Part shown: piece after piece, positions 11,058-20,379 of the stretch
How positions within the stretch are numbered: position 1 is the stretch's first letter
Layout of the letters: the number at the start of each line of letters is the position of its first letter
Source: Monoplex corrugatus
Lineage: Eukaryota; Mollusca; Gastropoda; Littorinimorpha; Ranellidae
Length of the DNA stretch: 62,500 bases
Direction of reading: 5' to 3'
Assembly: GCA_030674185.1 (NCBI GenBank)
Contig: CM060306.1
Location: forward strand, 43,786,983-43,849,482
The notes under the pieces: model-generated
What the model was told of the DNA's origin: nothing
Seen by the model: only the letters and a program-made list of their open reading frames with translations
Database searches by the model: none
Translations under genes and position numbers: made by a program

Positions 11058-13884
11058 GGTTGGTTGGTTAGTTATTCAGTCAGTCAGTCAGTCAGTCAGT
11101 AAGTTAGTTCGTTCGTTCATTAGTTCCTTTGTTCGTTCGCTCGTTCTTTCTTTCTTTCTTTCTCATTTATTTCTTTATAGCTATACGGCAGGCGGATTTT
11201 ACGATAAACTGCGACGGATGATGCTGATCAAATCGTTGCAACAGCGATCCCATTCGCAGCAAGTGACAGGTCGCTGGGGAGGGGGTGAACAAGTCGAAAA
11301 GGTGTTAAAAGATAAAACTTTTCTCAAAACCCTTAAGGTCGCTGGGGGGTGAACAAGTGGAATAAATGTTAAAAGATAAAACTTGTCTCATAATCTTTAA
11401 GGTCGCAAGGGGCGGGGGGGGGGGTTAACAAGTGGAAAAGATGTTAAAAGATCAAACTTGTCTCATAACCCTTAAGGTTGCTACGGGGGGCGGGGGGCGG
11501 GGGGCGGGTGATCAGGTGGAAAAGATGTTAAAAAAAGAAGATAAATATTGTCTCATAACCCTTAAGGTAGCTGGGGAGGGGGGGAGTGGAAAAGATCAAA
11601 ACATTTCTCAGGGACTATCATAATGAGATTGATGTCCATCTCTTCTATCTCTATAACAGAAACAGGTAACTGCTAAGAGAAGGATGTTCAAAGGTGTTTG
11701 TTTGTTTGTTTGTTTTTGGTCAGATTTGCATCACCAGAAACCCATGCATCAGAACGGCTGGAGCTCTGCTTCTATGGCGACTGGACCGTAAAAACAACGA
11801 GACTTCAGAGATCAACCAGGCCTTAAATACAGTAAGACGACAGAGATAAGCTAGGCCTTGAAATATGTAGAGACTACAGAGATCAACTAGGCCTTAAATG
11901 CTGAGACAATAGATCTACTAGGCCTTAAAATGTGTGAGACGACAGAGATCAACAAGACCTTAAAATATGTAGAGACTACAGAGATCAATTAAGCCTTGAA
12001 CACTGTGAGAGGATAGAGATCTACTAGGTCTTAAAATGTGTAGAGACTACAGAGATCACTAGACCTTAAAATACTGTGAGATGACAGAGACCATCTCTAC
12101 GCCTTACAAACAGTAAGACCAGAGAACTCAAGCTAACCTTTACAAATTGTGAGACCAGAAAAAACAACTAGGCCTTACCATCCAGTCAAAAAACCCACCC
12201 ACCAAGCCTACTGACCAGCCAACCAGCCAACCACCCCAGCCATAGAGCCACGATGCCACCAACCTTTAAAGCAATGCCCTGGCGATTGATGTCTCTGACA
12301 GGCAGCCAGGAATCAATCTGTTGCAGAAGTTCTGGTGGGTAGGAGATAGGTATGTACTCTTCACCAGGAACACACAGAGGACCCATGGGCACCCTTGCTG
12401 TCCTCGTGGTCGTCGTCATCATCATCGTTGTCGTCGTCTTCGAAATTTCTAGTGTCGTCATTGTGGCGTTGGTTTCGCTAGAGGTGAGGTTCTGAAACCG
12501 AACAAGCATAAGAACAAGAGAATAGAGACATAAGCAATAATAAAATAAATAAATGAATAAATAAACATTAACAATGATGATTATGATGATGATGATGAAT
12601 GATGATGATGATGATGATGATGATATAATGATATAATGATATTAACCTAATATTATTAGTATGATAATAATAATGATAATAATAACAATATAACAATAAT
12701 AATAATGAAAATGTGATGATAATAATAAGGACCGACGACGACGACGACGACGACGACGATGATGATGATGATGATGATGATGATGATAAGTTAAAATGTG
12801 TTGTCCTGAACGAACAGCAACAAACAAAAGCTGAACACAGACAATACCAAAATGATATTTGTCGGCGCTACTTCTCAACTTGCATTGGTTGGCAATGAGT
12901 CGACAAATTTTGGTAGCATAATATTTCATTCCAAAACTCTGTGGCGTCACTTATGACTGGAAAATACCTATGCAAAAAAAACAAAAAAACATCAGCAAAA
13001 GAGACACAGAGAGAGAGAGGGGGGGGGGGGAGACAGAGAGAGACAGAGAGAGAAGGACAGAGAGACATAGAGAGAGAGAGAGAGGAGAGAGAGAGATAGA
13101 AAGAGAGAGAGAGACAGAGAGAAATGGAACAGGAAGTTTCGAGGTGGGAGAATGAGACTTAAGAGTAAGTGGCAGTCAAATTTCTTAATCTCATTGTAAA
13201 ACAGATCTCAGACTTCGGAAACAGACTTATGAACAGATGGGCAGATGACAGAAAAGATAGATAAACAGGCCAGAAGACAGAAGAAAGTAGAGAGTACAGA
13301 GAAATGGTGAAAACGCGCACACACATATACACATACACATGCACATGCACATGCACATGCACACACGTACATACACACACACACACAAACACACAGACAA
13401 TAATGCACACGTGCGCATGAATACACACTTATTCATATATACATACACACTTCCACATATATGCAAACATGTACACACACATACACATACATGCACACAC
13501 ACGCATACACATGTATGCACATAAGTATACGTAAGCACGTACATTCAGACACATGCACACACACGCACACACCGCATGTGCACACACACGCACGCACGCA
13601 CGCACATACACACATAACAAATAAAACACGCTCAAAAACGAAGCTTAAAAACCATTTCCACAATTCCATTGACAGTAGAGAAAAAGATCGTCGAAAAAGG
13701 ACATTTTGAAACACCTGAAGAAAAAGGTGTTCTGTGTACCCTTTTATGTATGTTAGGTACGCAAAGAAACAGATGCACAGTGCAGCCGGCAAAAGAAAAG
13801 GAACGAAACAAACAAACAAAAGCACAAACAAACATTCCGACAATTCAGATGACTTACCAGTAAGTATTCCGTGGTATTCATCAT
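927..13884 (-). CDS. GPCR-1: rhodopsin-class neuropeptide receptor, six exons, 3' end outside window
   Basis: Seven-transmembrane peptide receptor, plasma membrane, expected to signal through G proteins. Six exons (13858-13884, 12264-12491, 9978-10209, 7389-7530, 5800-5932, 927-1073) join in frame to 909 nt, 303 residues. Seen: N-terminal ectodomain 1-85 with N-glycosylation sequons (NTT, NLT, NAT); TM1 about 86-108 with a GN motif; TM2 with NLALADLL; conserved Cys 155 at the start of TM3; ERF at 179-181 in place of the usual DRY; TM4 about 196-210; ECL2 Cys 234, the likely disulfide partner of Cys 155; TM5 about 257-283; a basic start to intracellular loop 3. TM6, TM7 and the tail are left of the window. 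The family is inferred from the paralogue GPCR-2, whose TM7 end resembles NPFF/QRFP/SIFamide-type receptors. Ligand unknown. Introns carry a LINE, a SINE, an RTE fragment and many simple repeats. Confidence 0.9.
1100..1874. other. intron of GPCR-1, no gene seen
   Basis: Mostly unique sequence. About 1635-1675 contains a short inverted match (GCCATATCAGGGCT) to the 3' end of the dispersed repeat at 24500-25085. No coding exon recognised on either strand. Confidence 0.6.
1875..1889. repeat. target site duplication, left copy
   Basis: TGTCTAACCTGCCAG occurs here and again exactly at 5160-5174, flanking the LINE. This marks the insertion boundaries. Confidence 0.92.
1890..5159 (+). mobile_element. 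5'-truncated CR1/I-like non-LTR retrotransposon
   Basis: LINE inserted in the GPCR-1 intron between exons 5 and 6, antisense to the gene. It begins inside the endonuclease domain, so it is 5'-truncated. It carries the reverse transcriptase and a C-terminal region with a CPMC...H...C zinc-knuckle-like motif, then ends in a short 7-bp tandem tail (GATTCGT repeated) rather than poly(A), as is common in the CR1/L2/I lineages. A 15-bp target duplication flanks it. Clade assignment is inference; a domain tree would settle it. Confidence 0.93.
1945..4853 (+). pseudogene. LINE ORF2 (endonuclease end, reverse transcriptase), frameshifted
   Basis: Endonuclease/reverse transcriptase for target-primed reverse transcription, now broken. 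Reading frame segments: 1945-2630 (endonuclease C-terminus with SDHQPLEY), 2549-3031 (linker, then KNGKSSGPDG, RT entry motif), about 3030-3525 (NYRGISLTDISSKMYG, AFIDFEKAFD), about 3530-4853 (LFADDIILLS catalytic box with FADD, thumb, C-terminal zinc-knuckle). At least three frame changes, near 2600, 3025 and 3525, make it non-functional. The last segment is open for 417 codons, suggesting a fairly young insertion. Confidence 0.9.
5160..5174. repeat. target site duplication, right copy
   Basis: Exact 15-base repeat of 1875-1889. Confidence 0.92.
5175..5799. other. GPCR-1 intron sequence, no gene seen
   Basis: AT-rich intron sequence. A short open stretch at 5230-5292 followed by GTAATA resembles an exon end on the plus strand, but no family is recognisable and it is not needed for the receptor. 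Confidence 0.5.
5800..5932 (-). CDS. GPCR-1 exon 5: extracellular loop 2
   Basis: 133 nt, phase 2 in and phase 0 out. Acceptor CTTTCAG, donor ACAAG|GTCAGA. It completes a Ser codon with exon 4 and reads IASPQLHVRY, a charged loop, then VISCLEKWAE with the conserved ECL2 cysteine and a following Trp, a pattern seen in NPFF/QRFP-type receptors. Confidence 0.92.
6398..6755 (-). mobile_element. tRNA-derived SINE, family A, copy 1
   Basis: Repeated at 14500-14910 in the same orientation. The minus-strand 5' end (near 6755) reads like a tRNA head, GAAAAGTGCCAGAATGG, with the A-box region; the B box is decayed here. The body matches copy 2 over roughly 300 bases. It lies in the GPCR-1 intron between exons 4 and 5. 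Confidence 0.75.
6756..7388. other. intron sequence with GAC repeat
   Basis: AT-rich unique sequence, then a short (ACG)n run at 7184-7215 and a GGCT run near 7255-7285. No gene seen. Confidence 0.5.
7389..7530 (-). CDS. GPCR-1 exon 4: TM3 and TM4
   Basis: 142 nt, phase 1 in and phase 2 out. Acceptor TTTGGCAG, donor TGCAG|GTAAGG. It encodes TM3 ending VISVERFFAIVFPLR, then intracellular loop 2 (RRNWTLR) and TM4 with the conserved Trp (IIWVIAC). ERF replaces DRY; E/DRY variants with an aromatic third residue occur in peptide receptors. Confidence 0.95.
7665..8200. repeat. (CA)n and (GA)n microsatellites with polyG/polyC
   Basis: PolyG at 7670-7686, (CA)n at 7718-7835, GA-rich at 7985-8051, polyC at 8060-8073, then (CA)n at 8078-8207. 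Between them, 7935-7975 contains a tRNA-like fragment (GCTCGGTAGCGAAGTGGG) that may be a SINE head. Confidence 0.9.
8500..8940. repeat. (CT)n microsatellite and (AACC)n tetranucleotide
   Basis: Polypyrimidine CT/TGTC tract 8500-8780, then CCAA-type tetranucleotide repeat 8850-8938, separated by about 70 bases. Confidence 0.95.
8941..9210. promoter_or_regulatory. cluster of CRE-like TGACGTCA sites in a duplicated ~140-bp unit
   Basis: About seven GATGACGTC-type motifs within 270 bases, at roughly 8955, 8988, 9021, 9063, 9125, 9161 and 9195. Two are perfect palindromic CREs (9063-9070 and 9161-9168). Two longer units repeat: GTTGCTTGTTG plus a CRE occurs at 9009-9028 and 9147-9168. It lies in the GPCR-1 intron between exons 3 and 4. 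CREB/ATF binding is inference. Confidence 0.5.
9380..9960 (-). mobile_element. RTE-type LINE 3' fragment
   Basis: The minus strand encodes the C-terminal end of an RTE ORF2. 9675-9887 reads MLRVPWTAKKTNET and a KRAPGRPREK segment, matching the full-length element near 53650-53870; 9397-9480 reads EDVLAATRDRNIWRAMIA, followed by the 3' tail with a short GAT repeat at 9388-9400. A CT/GA microsatellite at 9498-9542 interrupts the match. Its 5' truncation point is near 9960, about 17 bases downstream of the exon 3 splice donor. Confidence 0.85.
9978..10209 (-). CDS. GPCR-1 exon 3: TM1, TM2, start of TM3
   Basis: 232 nt, phase 0 in and phase 1 out. The acceptor is a clear polypyrimidine tract plus GACAG; the donor is CAGG|GTAAGT. 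It encodes TM1 (LLIMLVDTLGNGLVIFLVAV), a short loop with RTPTN, TM2 (NLALADLLLCLLCMW), ECL1 with WPFSLGIC, and the first turn of TM3. These are hallmark class A positions (N1.50, D2.50, C3.25). The intron after it starts with only about 17 bases of unique sequence before a LINE fragment. Confidence 0.95.
10230..10535. other. intron sequence upstream of exon 3
   Basis: Contains the polypyrimidine tract of the exon 3 acceptor (10210-10230) and AT-rich unique sequence. No other feature seen. Confidence 0.5.
10535..11170. repeat. complex tetranucleotide tract (TTTA, GTTA, GTCA, GTAG)
   Basis: About 630 bases of tetranucleotide repeats that change unit in blocks: TTTA, GAGT, GTTA, GTAG, GTCG, GTCA, then TTTC. 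It lies in the intron between exons 2 and 3. Confidence 0.95.
11200..11620. repeat. ~75-bp minisatellite, about 5 units
   Basis: Units share AAGGTCGCTGGGG, a polyG run, then GTGGAAAAGATGTTAAAAG and CTTGTCTCATAACCC. Units diverge, with G tracts of different length. Confidence 0.88.
11790..12180. repeat. ~40-bp minisatellite, about 9 degenerate units
   Basis: Units of the form GAGACTACAGAGATCAACTA followed by GGCCTTAAA repeat across the interval. It ends about 80 bases from the donor of exon 2. Confidence 0.88.
12264..12491 (-). CDS. GPCR-1 exon 2: N-terminal ectodomain
   Basis: 76 codons, phase 0 at both ends. The acceptor follows a pyrimidine-rich stretch ending TTTCAG; the donor is AAAG|GTTGGT. 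It encodes sequons NLT and NAT, a Thr/Met-rich low-complexity stretch, then a segment with a Cys and a Trp (around SWLPVRDINRQG) leading directly to TM1. The Thr/Met tract is encoded by an ACG/ATG-rich trinucleotide run and may vary in length between alleles. Confidence 0.85.
12540..12790. repeat. (GAT)n, (AAT)n and (GAC)n trinucleotide tracts
   Basis: Blocks of TGATGA, TAATAA and GACGAC repeats upstream of exon 2 on the minus strand. Confidence 0.93.
12985..13620. repeat. (GA)n and (CA)n microsatellites
   Basis: GA-rich 12998-13120, unique sequence about 13130-13310, then CA/CATG-rich 13312-13615. All lie in GPCR-1 intron 1. Confidence 0.93.
13858..13884 (-). CDS. GPCR-1 exon 1: 9-codon start exon
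   Basis: Reads MMNTTEYLL and is followed at once by the donor GTAAGT. It ends in phase 0 and exon 2 begins in phase 0. The short peptide adds an NTT glycosylation sequon, as expected for a receptor ectodomain without a signal peptide. Two adjacent ATGs (13884 and 13881) could both serve as start. The exon is too short to stand on coding statistics; the support is the donor, the phase match and the plausible peptide. Confidence 0.68.
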
Positions 13885-14480
13885 GACGGATAGAAAGAAT
13901 CGCAAGTTTCACTGGTACTTTGTATTGCACTTTGTGGCTTTACTTCCTGAGTTTGTTGACTAGATTAATTCTTGCGGACGACATAAGCTGGACCAATGAT
14001 ACTGACACACTTAAACGCACTTCTGGGGATGACAGTCCGCATAAACCTAGTCAAACTTGATGTCTTCGTTTTTCAGTTTCTCACTTTCGAGAATCTCCCA
14101 GAATCGTTTTTCTATGGACAAGGAGAATAGTCAAACTGCTAACGTTATGTTTGCCCAAGATTCATCATTTCATTCACTTTAGTCCTAAAGATCATTTCAT
14201 AAACTTTAATCCTAAAGAACCCTGGACACAAAAGGTGCCTCAAACCAACACACAAAAGTGGATATATACACTCAGTTTCACTTTCAGTTTCAATTTCTCA
14301 AGATGACGTCTCCGCGTTCAGAACGAATTCCATATGCACTAGCGTCACAGGTGCCCTGTAATTGAGAAGATCCAGAATGATCCGGCACAAGTATTAAGCC
14401 TGCACAAAAATCCATGAGTTGGCCAGGTCCTGAGGTCTTACCTAGATAGTTCCATAACCCCGGAGTCCTAGGGGAGTGAG
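13885..14480. other. 5' flank of GPCR-1
   Basis: Upstream of the proposed start codon at 13884 on the minus strand. It should hold the 5' UTR and perhaps the promoter. No convincing TATA box or CpG-rich stretch was seen. Otherwise unique sequence. Confidence 0.4.
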
Positions 14481-14499
14481 GTGGCAGAGACCTCAACTT

Positions 14500-14910
14500 T
14501 TCCCGGGGCCAGCATTACGAGGGCGGCGCCCATCCCCTCTCCCTTGCTTCAAATTCATATTCATATTCACTTTTTTTTTAAACCAAGACTTTAGAAAAGC
14601 AAGAAGGCTAACTGGTCTTCAAGGGGTGGGACCTGGGAAATCAACCTATCTCTCCAATCTTTGATACAAAGGCAGTCGGGCAATTCCCTGCCTTCACGAT
14701 TTTCAACAGCCGTGGGATCTTTAGCGTGCACAGCCAGAAGGCACACCGGTCCAACTCGCTTTACGTCCCCTTCCGAAGGACTAAACGTTCAGTTCGATTT
14801 TCCGGTCAAACTGAGGAGAAAAGTCGAGGCCTTTACGGGGAGCGAACCCTGGAACCTCGAGTTTAGTTATTGGCAGGCTAACGCCTAAACCATTCTGCCA
14901 CTCTTCTCCC
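14500..14910 (-). mobile_element. tRNA-derived SINE, family A, copy 2
   Basis: The minus-strand head from 14910 reads GGGAGAAGAGTGGCAGAATG with a tRNA A-box-like TGGCAGAATGG, then a B-box-like GGTTCGCTCCC at 14838-14848: a tRNA-Leu/Ser-like head with a long variable region. The body matches 6398-6755. The 3' boundary is uncertain because a second shared segment (CCAGCATTACGAGGGCGG) begins near 14510 and also occurs near 56253. Confidence 0.82.
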
Positions 14911-15224
14911 TTATGTATACTCAATCTTACATGAACTGTCTGTAGAGAAAAAAAAGAAGAAAAAGAAAAAAGAAAGGTGACGCTGTTCAAAATTGACATT
15001 TCTTGCATACTGTTTACCAGCGGTTTTGTTCTTTTCATTCATCAAGGCAATGCCTGATCATTGTTGGGAATTTTGCACGGGCCCGAAAGTCTCCCACATT
15101 GTTACTATTGTTTCTGTGTAGAGATACCGCAGCATTTGAAACTATGCTATTGCTCCTTCTCAAACAAATACAGTAGTTTTCAACTGATCCCGAATACTTA
15201 GAGAAGACAAAAATACATTGGCCA

Positions 15225-15470
15225 TGTGTCACGTAGCAAGAACGCAGACCTCATGGCAACCATTTTTCAAGGAAAAACAGTGGCAAAAAGGGAGAAAGGC
15301 AGACCTCTAATCTCATACATCGAGAACAAAACCAACATCAGTAACCTAAATATTCAAGAAGTTGTCCACAAACGTCAAGACAGAGTCATCTGAAGGCGGG
15401 TGGCTGTGTCACAGTGTCGAGACCAACACTGAACCCGGTGACGCCGACAGATGAGACATGTGAGTAGTAA
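15225..15470 (+). mobile_element. LINE 3'-end fragment
   Basis: Decayed coding reads GHVARNADLMATIFQGKT, then KGRPLISYIENK and VHKRQDRVI, followed by degenerate codons. This pattern (AR..DLM..I..G, KR..GRP, QDR..WRR) is the C-terminal end of RTE/Jockey-type ORF2 proteins. Several stops. Confidence 0.65.
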
Positions 15471-15689
15471 TGGTGTAATTACGTACATGTACATTTTTAG
15501 TAAATCTGCCCATTATTTTCACTGACAGAATCAAAAACAAATACACGTACCGATCCTCACATTGAATACAATGTAACGCCGTTGATCTTAGCCTGATAAA
15601 TCAAAGAAAGGGAGTGAACAAATCTTAGACTGTATAGCTAAACACGCTTAATAAAACTACTTCACATTTTATTCCAAGTTCACCGTACA

Positions 15690-16040
15690 TCGTTGATTCG
15701 TTTTGATTTCACCATGTAACCCAATATGAGTTCTTTGGAATCGAGTAGATTTGACTTGATTTTTCCCTTACTGAATGACCGTTATTTATTATATTCATCT
15801 ACTTGTTTGTTTCTCCTATCAGTTGAAACAAGACAATGATTAATACTGTCAGAAATATATAAACGGTGCTGATTCGTTTTGATTTCACCATGTAACCCAA
15901 AATGAGTTCTTTGGAACCGAGTAGATTTGGCTTTGATTCTTCCCTTACTGAGTGACCATTGTTTTTTATATTCATCTACTTGTTTGTTTCTCCTATCAGT
16001 TGAAACAAGCCAATGATAAATACTGTCAGAAATATATCTA
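15690..16040. repeat. tandem duplication, 2 x ~175 bp
   Basis: TTCGTTTTGATTTCACCATG starts at about 15697 and again at about 15872. The two copies extend through TACTGTCAGAAATATAT with few differences. Confidence 0.93.
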
Positions 16041-16107
16041 GTGCAAACCAACAGAATCGCTAGGACATGGGCATCCGTATCTTTAGTACGTGGGCATCAT
16101 TGCCCTC

Positions 16108-16485
16108 GGCACAAAGCATTATACACGAACAATTTCAAAGCCCTCAAAGCATTATGCATGAACAATTTCAAAGCCCTCAGCACAAAGCATTATGCATGAA
16201 CAATTTCAAAGCCCTCAGCACAAAGCATTATACATGAACAATTTCAAAGCCCTCAGCACAAAGCATTATACATGAACAATTTCAAAGTCCTCAGCACAAA
16301 GCATTATACATGAACAATTTCAAAGCCCTCAGCACAAAGCATTATACATGAACAATTTCAAAGTCCTCAGCACAAAGCATTATACATGAACAATTTCAAA
16401 GCCCTCAGCACAAAGCATTATACATGAACAATTTCAAAGCCCTCAGCACAAAGCATTATGCATGAACAATTTCAAAGTCCTAATA
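16108..16485. repeat. 36-bp minisatellite, about 10 units
   Basis: Units of CAAAGCATTATACATGAAC plus AATTTCAAAGCCCTCAG repeat with near-perfect conservation. Variants are TAC/TGC at CATTATACATG and CCC/TCC in CAAAGCCCTC. Confidence 0.96.
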
Positions 16486-16884
16486 GTCATCTGTTGTTGT
16501 TCTTTGTGAATTACTTCATCGCCAATAAATAATTTTGCATATGTTGATATTTTTCGATATATTTTTTTTAATTGTCTACATCACTTACATGACTAGACAT
16601 TAAATCGAAGAACACACACAGCACATATATATGTACACATAGAAATGCATGCAGCGACCGTGGAGATTTATATCCAGGTGACCGCCAGTTGTGGGAATGA
16701 GTCTGATTCAGATGTCGGATGGAGCCTGGCAGTCCTTAATATCGTAGTGTCCTAGTCCCCGTCGTGCCACCGTCACCAGTCGATAGCGGGTTAGGATGAT
16801 GCATGTCCATTTGCCTGGCGCTTGTCATGTCAATTGACTTCTGCCATCCCTGGGCTGTGCAGAAAAGGTCTAGTAAAGATAGGT

Positions 16885-16953
<69 letters not shown>

Positions 16954-17250
16954 TGTGTGTGTGTATGTGTGTGTTTTTGTGTGTGTGTGTGTGTGTCTGT
17001 CTGTCTCTCTCTCTCTCTTGCTCTCTCCCTCTCTCTCTCTTTCTTTATGTGTGTGTGCCTGAGTCTCTCTCTCTCTCTCTCTTTGTGTGTGTGTGTGTGC
17101 CTGATTGTTTCGCTCTCTCTCTTTCTCTCTTTTCCTTTATGCGTGCGTGCGTGCGTGTGTGTGTGTGCGTGTGTATGTGTGTGTGTGTGTGTGCGTGTGT
17201 GTGTGCGTGTGTATGTGTGGGTGTGTGTTCGTGTGTGTTCGTGTGTCCTG
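16885..17250. repeat. (GT)n with CT-rich interludes
   Basis: GT repeat 16885-17000, CT-rich 17000-17130, GT repeat 17145-17245. Long Cys/Val and His/Thr ORFs across it are repeat artefacts. Confidence 0.96.
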
Positions 17251-17428
17251 GAAACAACGACCACATTCCATCAAATTTCGGTAAATTTAAGACTCTCCTG
17301 TTGAACCTTACATTTTACACACATTTCAATAAACAAAATCTATAAAACATTTGTATATTTGCACTAAAATGTTTCTCACATTTCCATTCGCCTGGTGCAA
17401 ACAATAGCGCATGCCTGTTGAAACTTAC

Positions 17429-17600
17429 CTTGCAGCAATATATCCAACTGGGGCCAGGCCTGTTTGTGAATTTGGACAACATCCATAGATAAATAATCGA
17501 GAGATTCTTTGCTATACAATTTGACACACAGAAATACAATTTCTTTCATCAATGCCATGGGCCGAGCTGAATCAAAGTCTTTACCAAATTTAGTGTTCCC
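17429..17600 (-). CDS. possible exon of an unrecognised gene
   Basis: 172 nt flanked by a plausible acceptor (TTCATTAACAG) and a strong donor (CAAG|GTAAGT). It reads GNTKFGKDFDSARPMALMKE and then a segment with CVKLYSKESLDYLSMD ending WPQLDILLQ. The codon pattern looks protein-coding, but I do not recognise the family. The upstream minus-strand stretch 17640-17800 is also partly open (MDDSLNSFPFSP). It may be an isolated exon, or a remnant of a processed copy. No partner exons found nearby. Confidence 0.35.
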
Positions 17601-17924
17601 CTGTTAATGAAATCGAGATCGTGTTTCAATAAGGATTTCTTGGCTTCATTGAAAACAATCTTACAGCAAGTTTTAAGTCTAAAAATTCAAAGGAGGCGAA
17701 ACTGTACCGATGGACATATTCCCATACTTTTATGCTTACAGTGCTAAAGATGCATACCGGACTAAATGGGAAACTGTTCAAACTGTCGTCCATTTCCTTT
17801 AGCTGTGAAAGTTAAAAAAACAAAACAAAACAAATAAAAAAAACGAACAGACAAATGTTGACCAACATGTGTCACTACGTGCAACACCGTTCTGCAGTTT
17901 GTAACATATACATGTATATGACTT

Positions 17925-18250
17925 CTTCTTCTTTTTTCTTCTTCTTCTCCTTCTTCTTCCTCTTTTTCTTCTTCTTCTTCGTTTTCTTCTTCTCCTCCTT
18001 CTTCTTCCTCTTTTTCTTCTTCTTTTCTTCTTTTTCTGTTTTTCTTATATTCTTCTTCTCCTTCTTTTTCTTCTTCTTCTCCTTCTTCTTCCTCTTTTTC
18101 TTCTTCTTCTCCTTCTTTTTCTTATCCTTCTTTTTTTTCTTCTTCTCCTTCTTCTTTTTCTTCTTCTTCCTCTTCTTCTATTTCTTCCTCTTCTTCTTCT
18201 TCGTCGTGGTCGTCATCGTTGTCTTTCGTCTTCGTCTTCTTCTTACTTCT
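17925..18250. repeat. (TTC)n polypyrimidine tract
   Basis: About 320 bases of TTC/CTT repeat, one strand all pyrimidine. Mirror-like symmetry could favour triplex DNA. The poly-Phe ORF is an artefact. Confidence 0.96.
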
Positions 18251-18259
18251 TGATTAGCG

Positions 18260-18649
18260 TCCAATGCTGATAGCAGGGGTCGTGAATGTGGCCCTCACGT
18301 AGGCTACGGGCTTCTTAGGGGATTGAGCTCCTGTAGTAGACTGCACCCTTACCACGCCAGGGGTATATGGATCGATACCCCACATCTCCAATAATTTCTG
18401 TCCTTAGAAACGACGAAAAGCTTTTCTGACGTTTCCTTCTTTCTGTGTGTTCTATTGTTTCTTCTCTCATTTTTTTTTCTTGTTCTGTCAGTCATTTGCT
18501 TTCTCGATCAGTGAACTTTTATTTTCTTTCGTGTTTTTTGTCCTTTCGTCCTTACGATGACATTAACAATGGACAGGAAATCCCGATGACAAACTGTTGT
18601 TCAGATGAATTCTTGCGATTGGATTAGGTAATTTTGTTGTTGTCGTTGT

Positions 18650-18681
<32 letters not shown>

Positions 18682-18840
18682 TTGTTGTTGTCACAACGGA
18701 TTTTTTCCTTATGAAGTGCAGGTTGCTTTCCCGAGAAGTGTGTGTGCGGGGGGGGGGGGGGGGGCAGGAAGGGCACATTGCCATACAACAGAACCACCCA
18801 TTTTTCAAGCATCTGAAGTCAGAAGTCTCGTAAGGACGGA
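18260..18840. other. unique sequence with possible tRNA-like fragment and (GTT)n/(GCT)n
   Basis: 18330-18385 resembles a decayed tRNA head, with GGATCGATACCCC like a B box. 18630-18690 is a GTT/GCT trinucleotide run, and polyG lies at 18749-18764. No gene seen. Confidence 0.4.
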
Positions 18841-18857
18841 GTGTGTGTGTGAGTGTG

Positions 18858-18901
<44 letters not shown>

Positions 18902-19090
18902 ATGTGTGCGTGTATATGTGTGCGTGTATATGTGTGCGTGTGTTTGTATGTGTGTGTGCGTGTGTGTGTGAATGTGTGTGTGTGTGTGTGTGTGCGTGTA
19001 TGTGTGCGTATGAGTGTGTTAGTATTGTCAGAGTGTGTGTATGTGCGTGTGTATGCGCGCACCCGCGCGCGCCTGTTTGTGTGTGTACAC
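18840..19090. repeat. (GT)n microsatellite
   Basis: GT-rich tract with GTGC and GTAT variants. Confidence 0.95.
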
Positions 19091-19243
19091 GCACGAGCAT
19101 TCGTAACTTGTACTACTCTTTTCTTCTCTCTAAATTCTTTTGCTTCCTATGTTCAAAATCACCACCCACACAGCATTACCATTACACAGACCACATAACA
19201 AACAGTTATTTTTTTTATCAGGAGAACGTGCATGAGAGCACAA

Positions 19244-19244
<1 letters not shown>

Positions 19245-19325
<81 letters not shown>
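19245..19325. repeat. (GA)n microsatellite
   Basis: About 80 bases of nearly perfect GA repeat. Confidence 0.97.
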
Positions 19326-19327
<2 letters not shown>

Positions 19328-19654
19328 AACAACAATATGCCAGCTGCAGTACCCATAGCAAGGAATCACTATGACATATCACTTAGCCTCGGGCTGTGTT
19401 GGCCCCGCCGTTCAAGCAGGTAGGACAATTTGTTTCCTGACAACAGATGGTTCTCATCAGGGCAAGTTTTGTTTGTCTGTTTGCGTGTCGATTGTGTTGC
19501 TCCGTCCGTCCGTCCGTCCGTCCGCTCCGCGCTGAGGACACAGATCCAATAGTGATATGGATTGGCTGTACACCCACCGGTCAGTGGGTCCTGAGAGAGA
19601 CAGGCGAAGTCCATTTGGAATCGAGGCACTGTTGTTGTATATATGTAGGCTACA

Positions 19655-19767
19655 CACTTCTGTCTCTTTTTCTGTCTCTGTGTGTTTTCTGTCTGTCTGT
19701 TTCTGTCTCTCTCTGCCTCTCTCTCCATCTATGTCTCTCTGTCTTTCTCTCTCTCTCCCTCTCTCTT

Positions 19768-19807
<40 letters not shown>

Positions 19808-20155
19808 TAGATAGATAGATAGATAGAGGAATAGATTGTCACACAGATCGATAGATAGAAGGATAGATGGATAGATAGATAGATAGATAGATGGATAGAT
19901 ACATAGATACATGGTAGATAGATAGGCAGGTAGGTAGGTAGGAAGATAGATAGATAGATAGATGAATAGACAGATAGATAGACAGATACATAGGTAGATA
20001 GACAATAGACAGATAGAGATAGACAGATACACAGACAGACAGATAGACAGACAGACAGATAGATAGTGTTTATATGTGTGCGTGAGTGTGTGTGTTTGTG
20101 TGTGTGTGTGTGTGTGCGTGTGTGTTTGTGTGTGTGTGTGAGCGCGCGCGCGTGC
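19655..20155. repeat. compound (CT)n-(CA)n-(GATA)n-(GT)n tract
   Basis: CT-rich 19660-19770, CA 19771-19805, GATA/GACA 19805-20067, GT 20070-20155. Confidence 0.96.
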
Positions 20156-20379
20156 GAATATGTTTGTGTATGTGGTGTGGTGTGTATTTGTGTTGTCGAT
20201 GACTGTCAGTTGCATCAGCAAAGCCAGACAAGGATCGATACCTCATAAAGATGGCTGCAGCCTATGCACCATCCCAGCCAGTGACACAATGCCCTACCAC
20301 AAGGGAACCAGCCGCCGAGCCCAGAGAACGATTTTCTTCGTCGCTCTGCAACGACAATTATATTATAATCTCTGTTATA

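Noticed and set aside
16108..16485. Possible CRISPR array
   Set aside because: Units are contiguous with no unique spacers; the genome is eukaryotic.
16803..17345. Long Cys/Val-rich ORFs across GT repeats, and similar ones at 18716-19374, 36449-36827 and 54457-54968
   Set aside because: The codons follow the microsatellite exactly in all frames; no domain or splice context.
17855..18253. Poly-Phe/Ser ORF
   Set aside because: Product of the TTC repeat.
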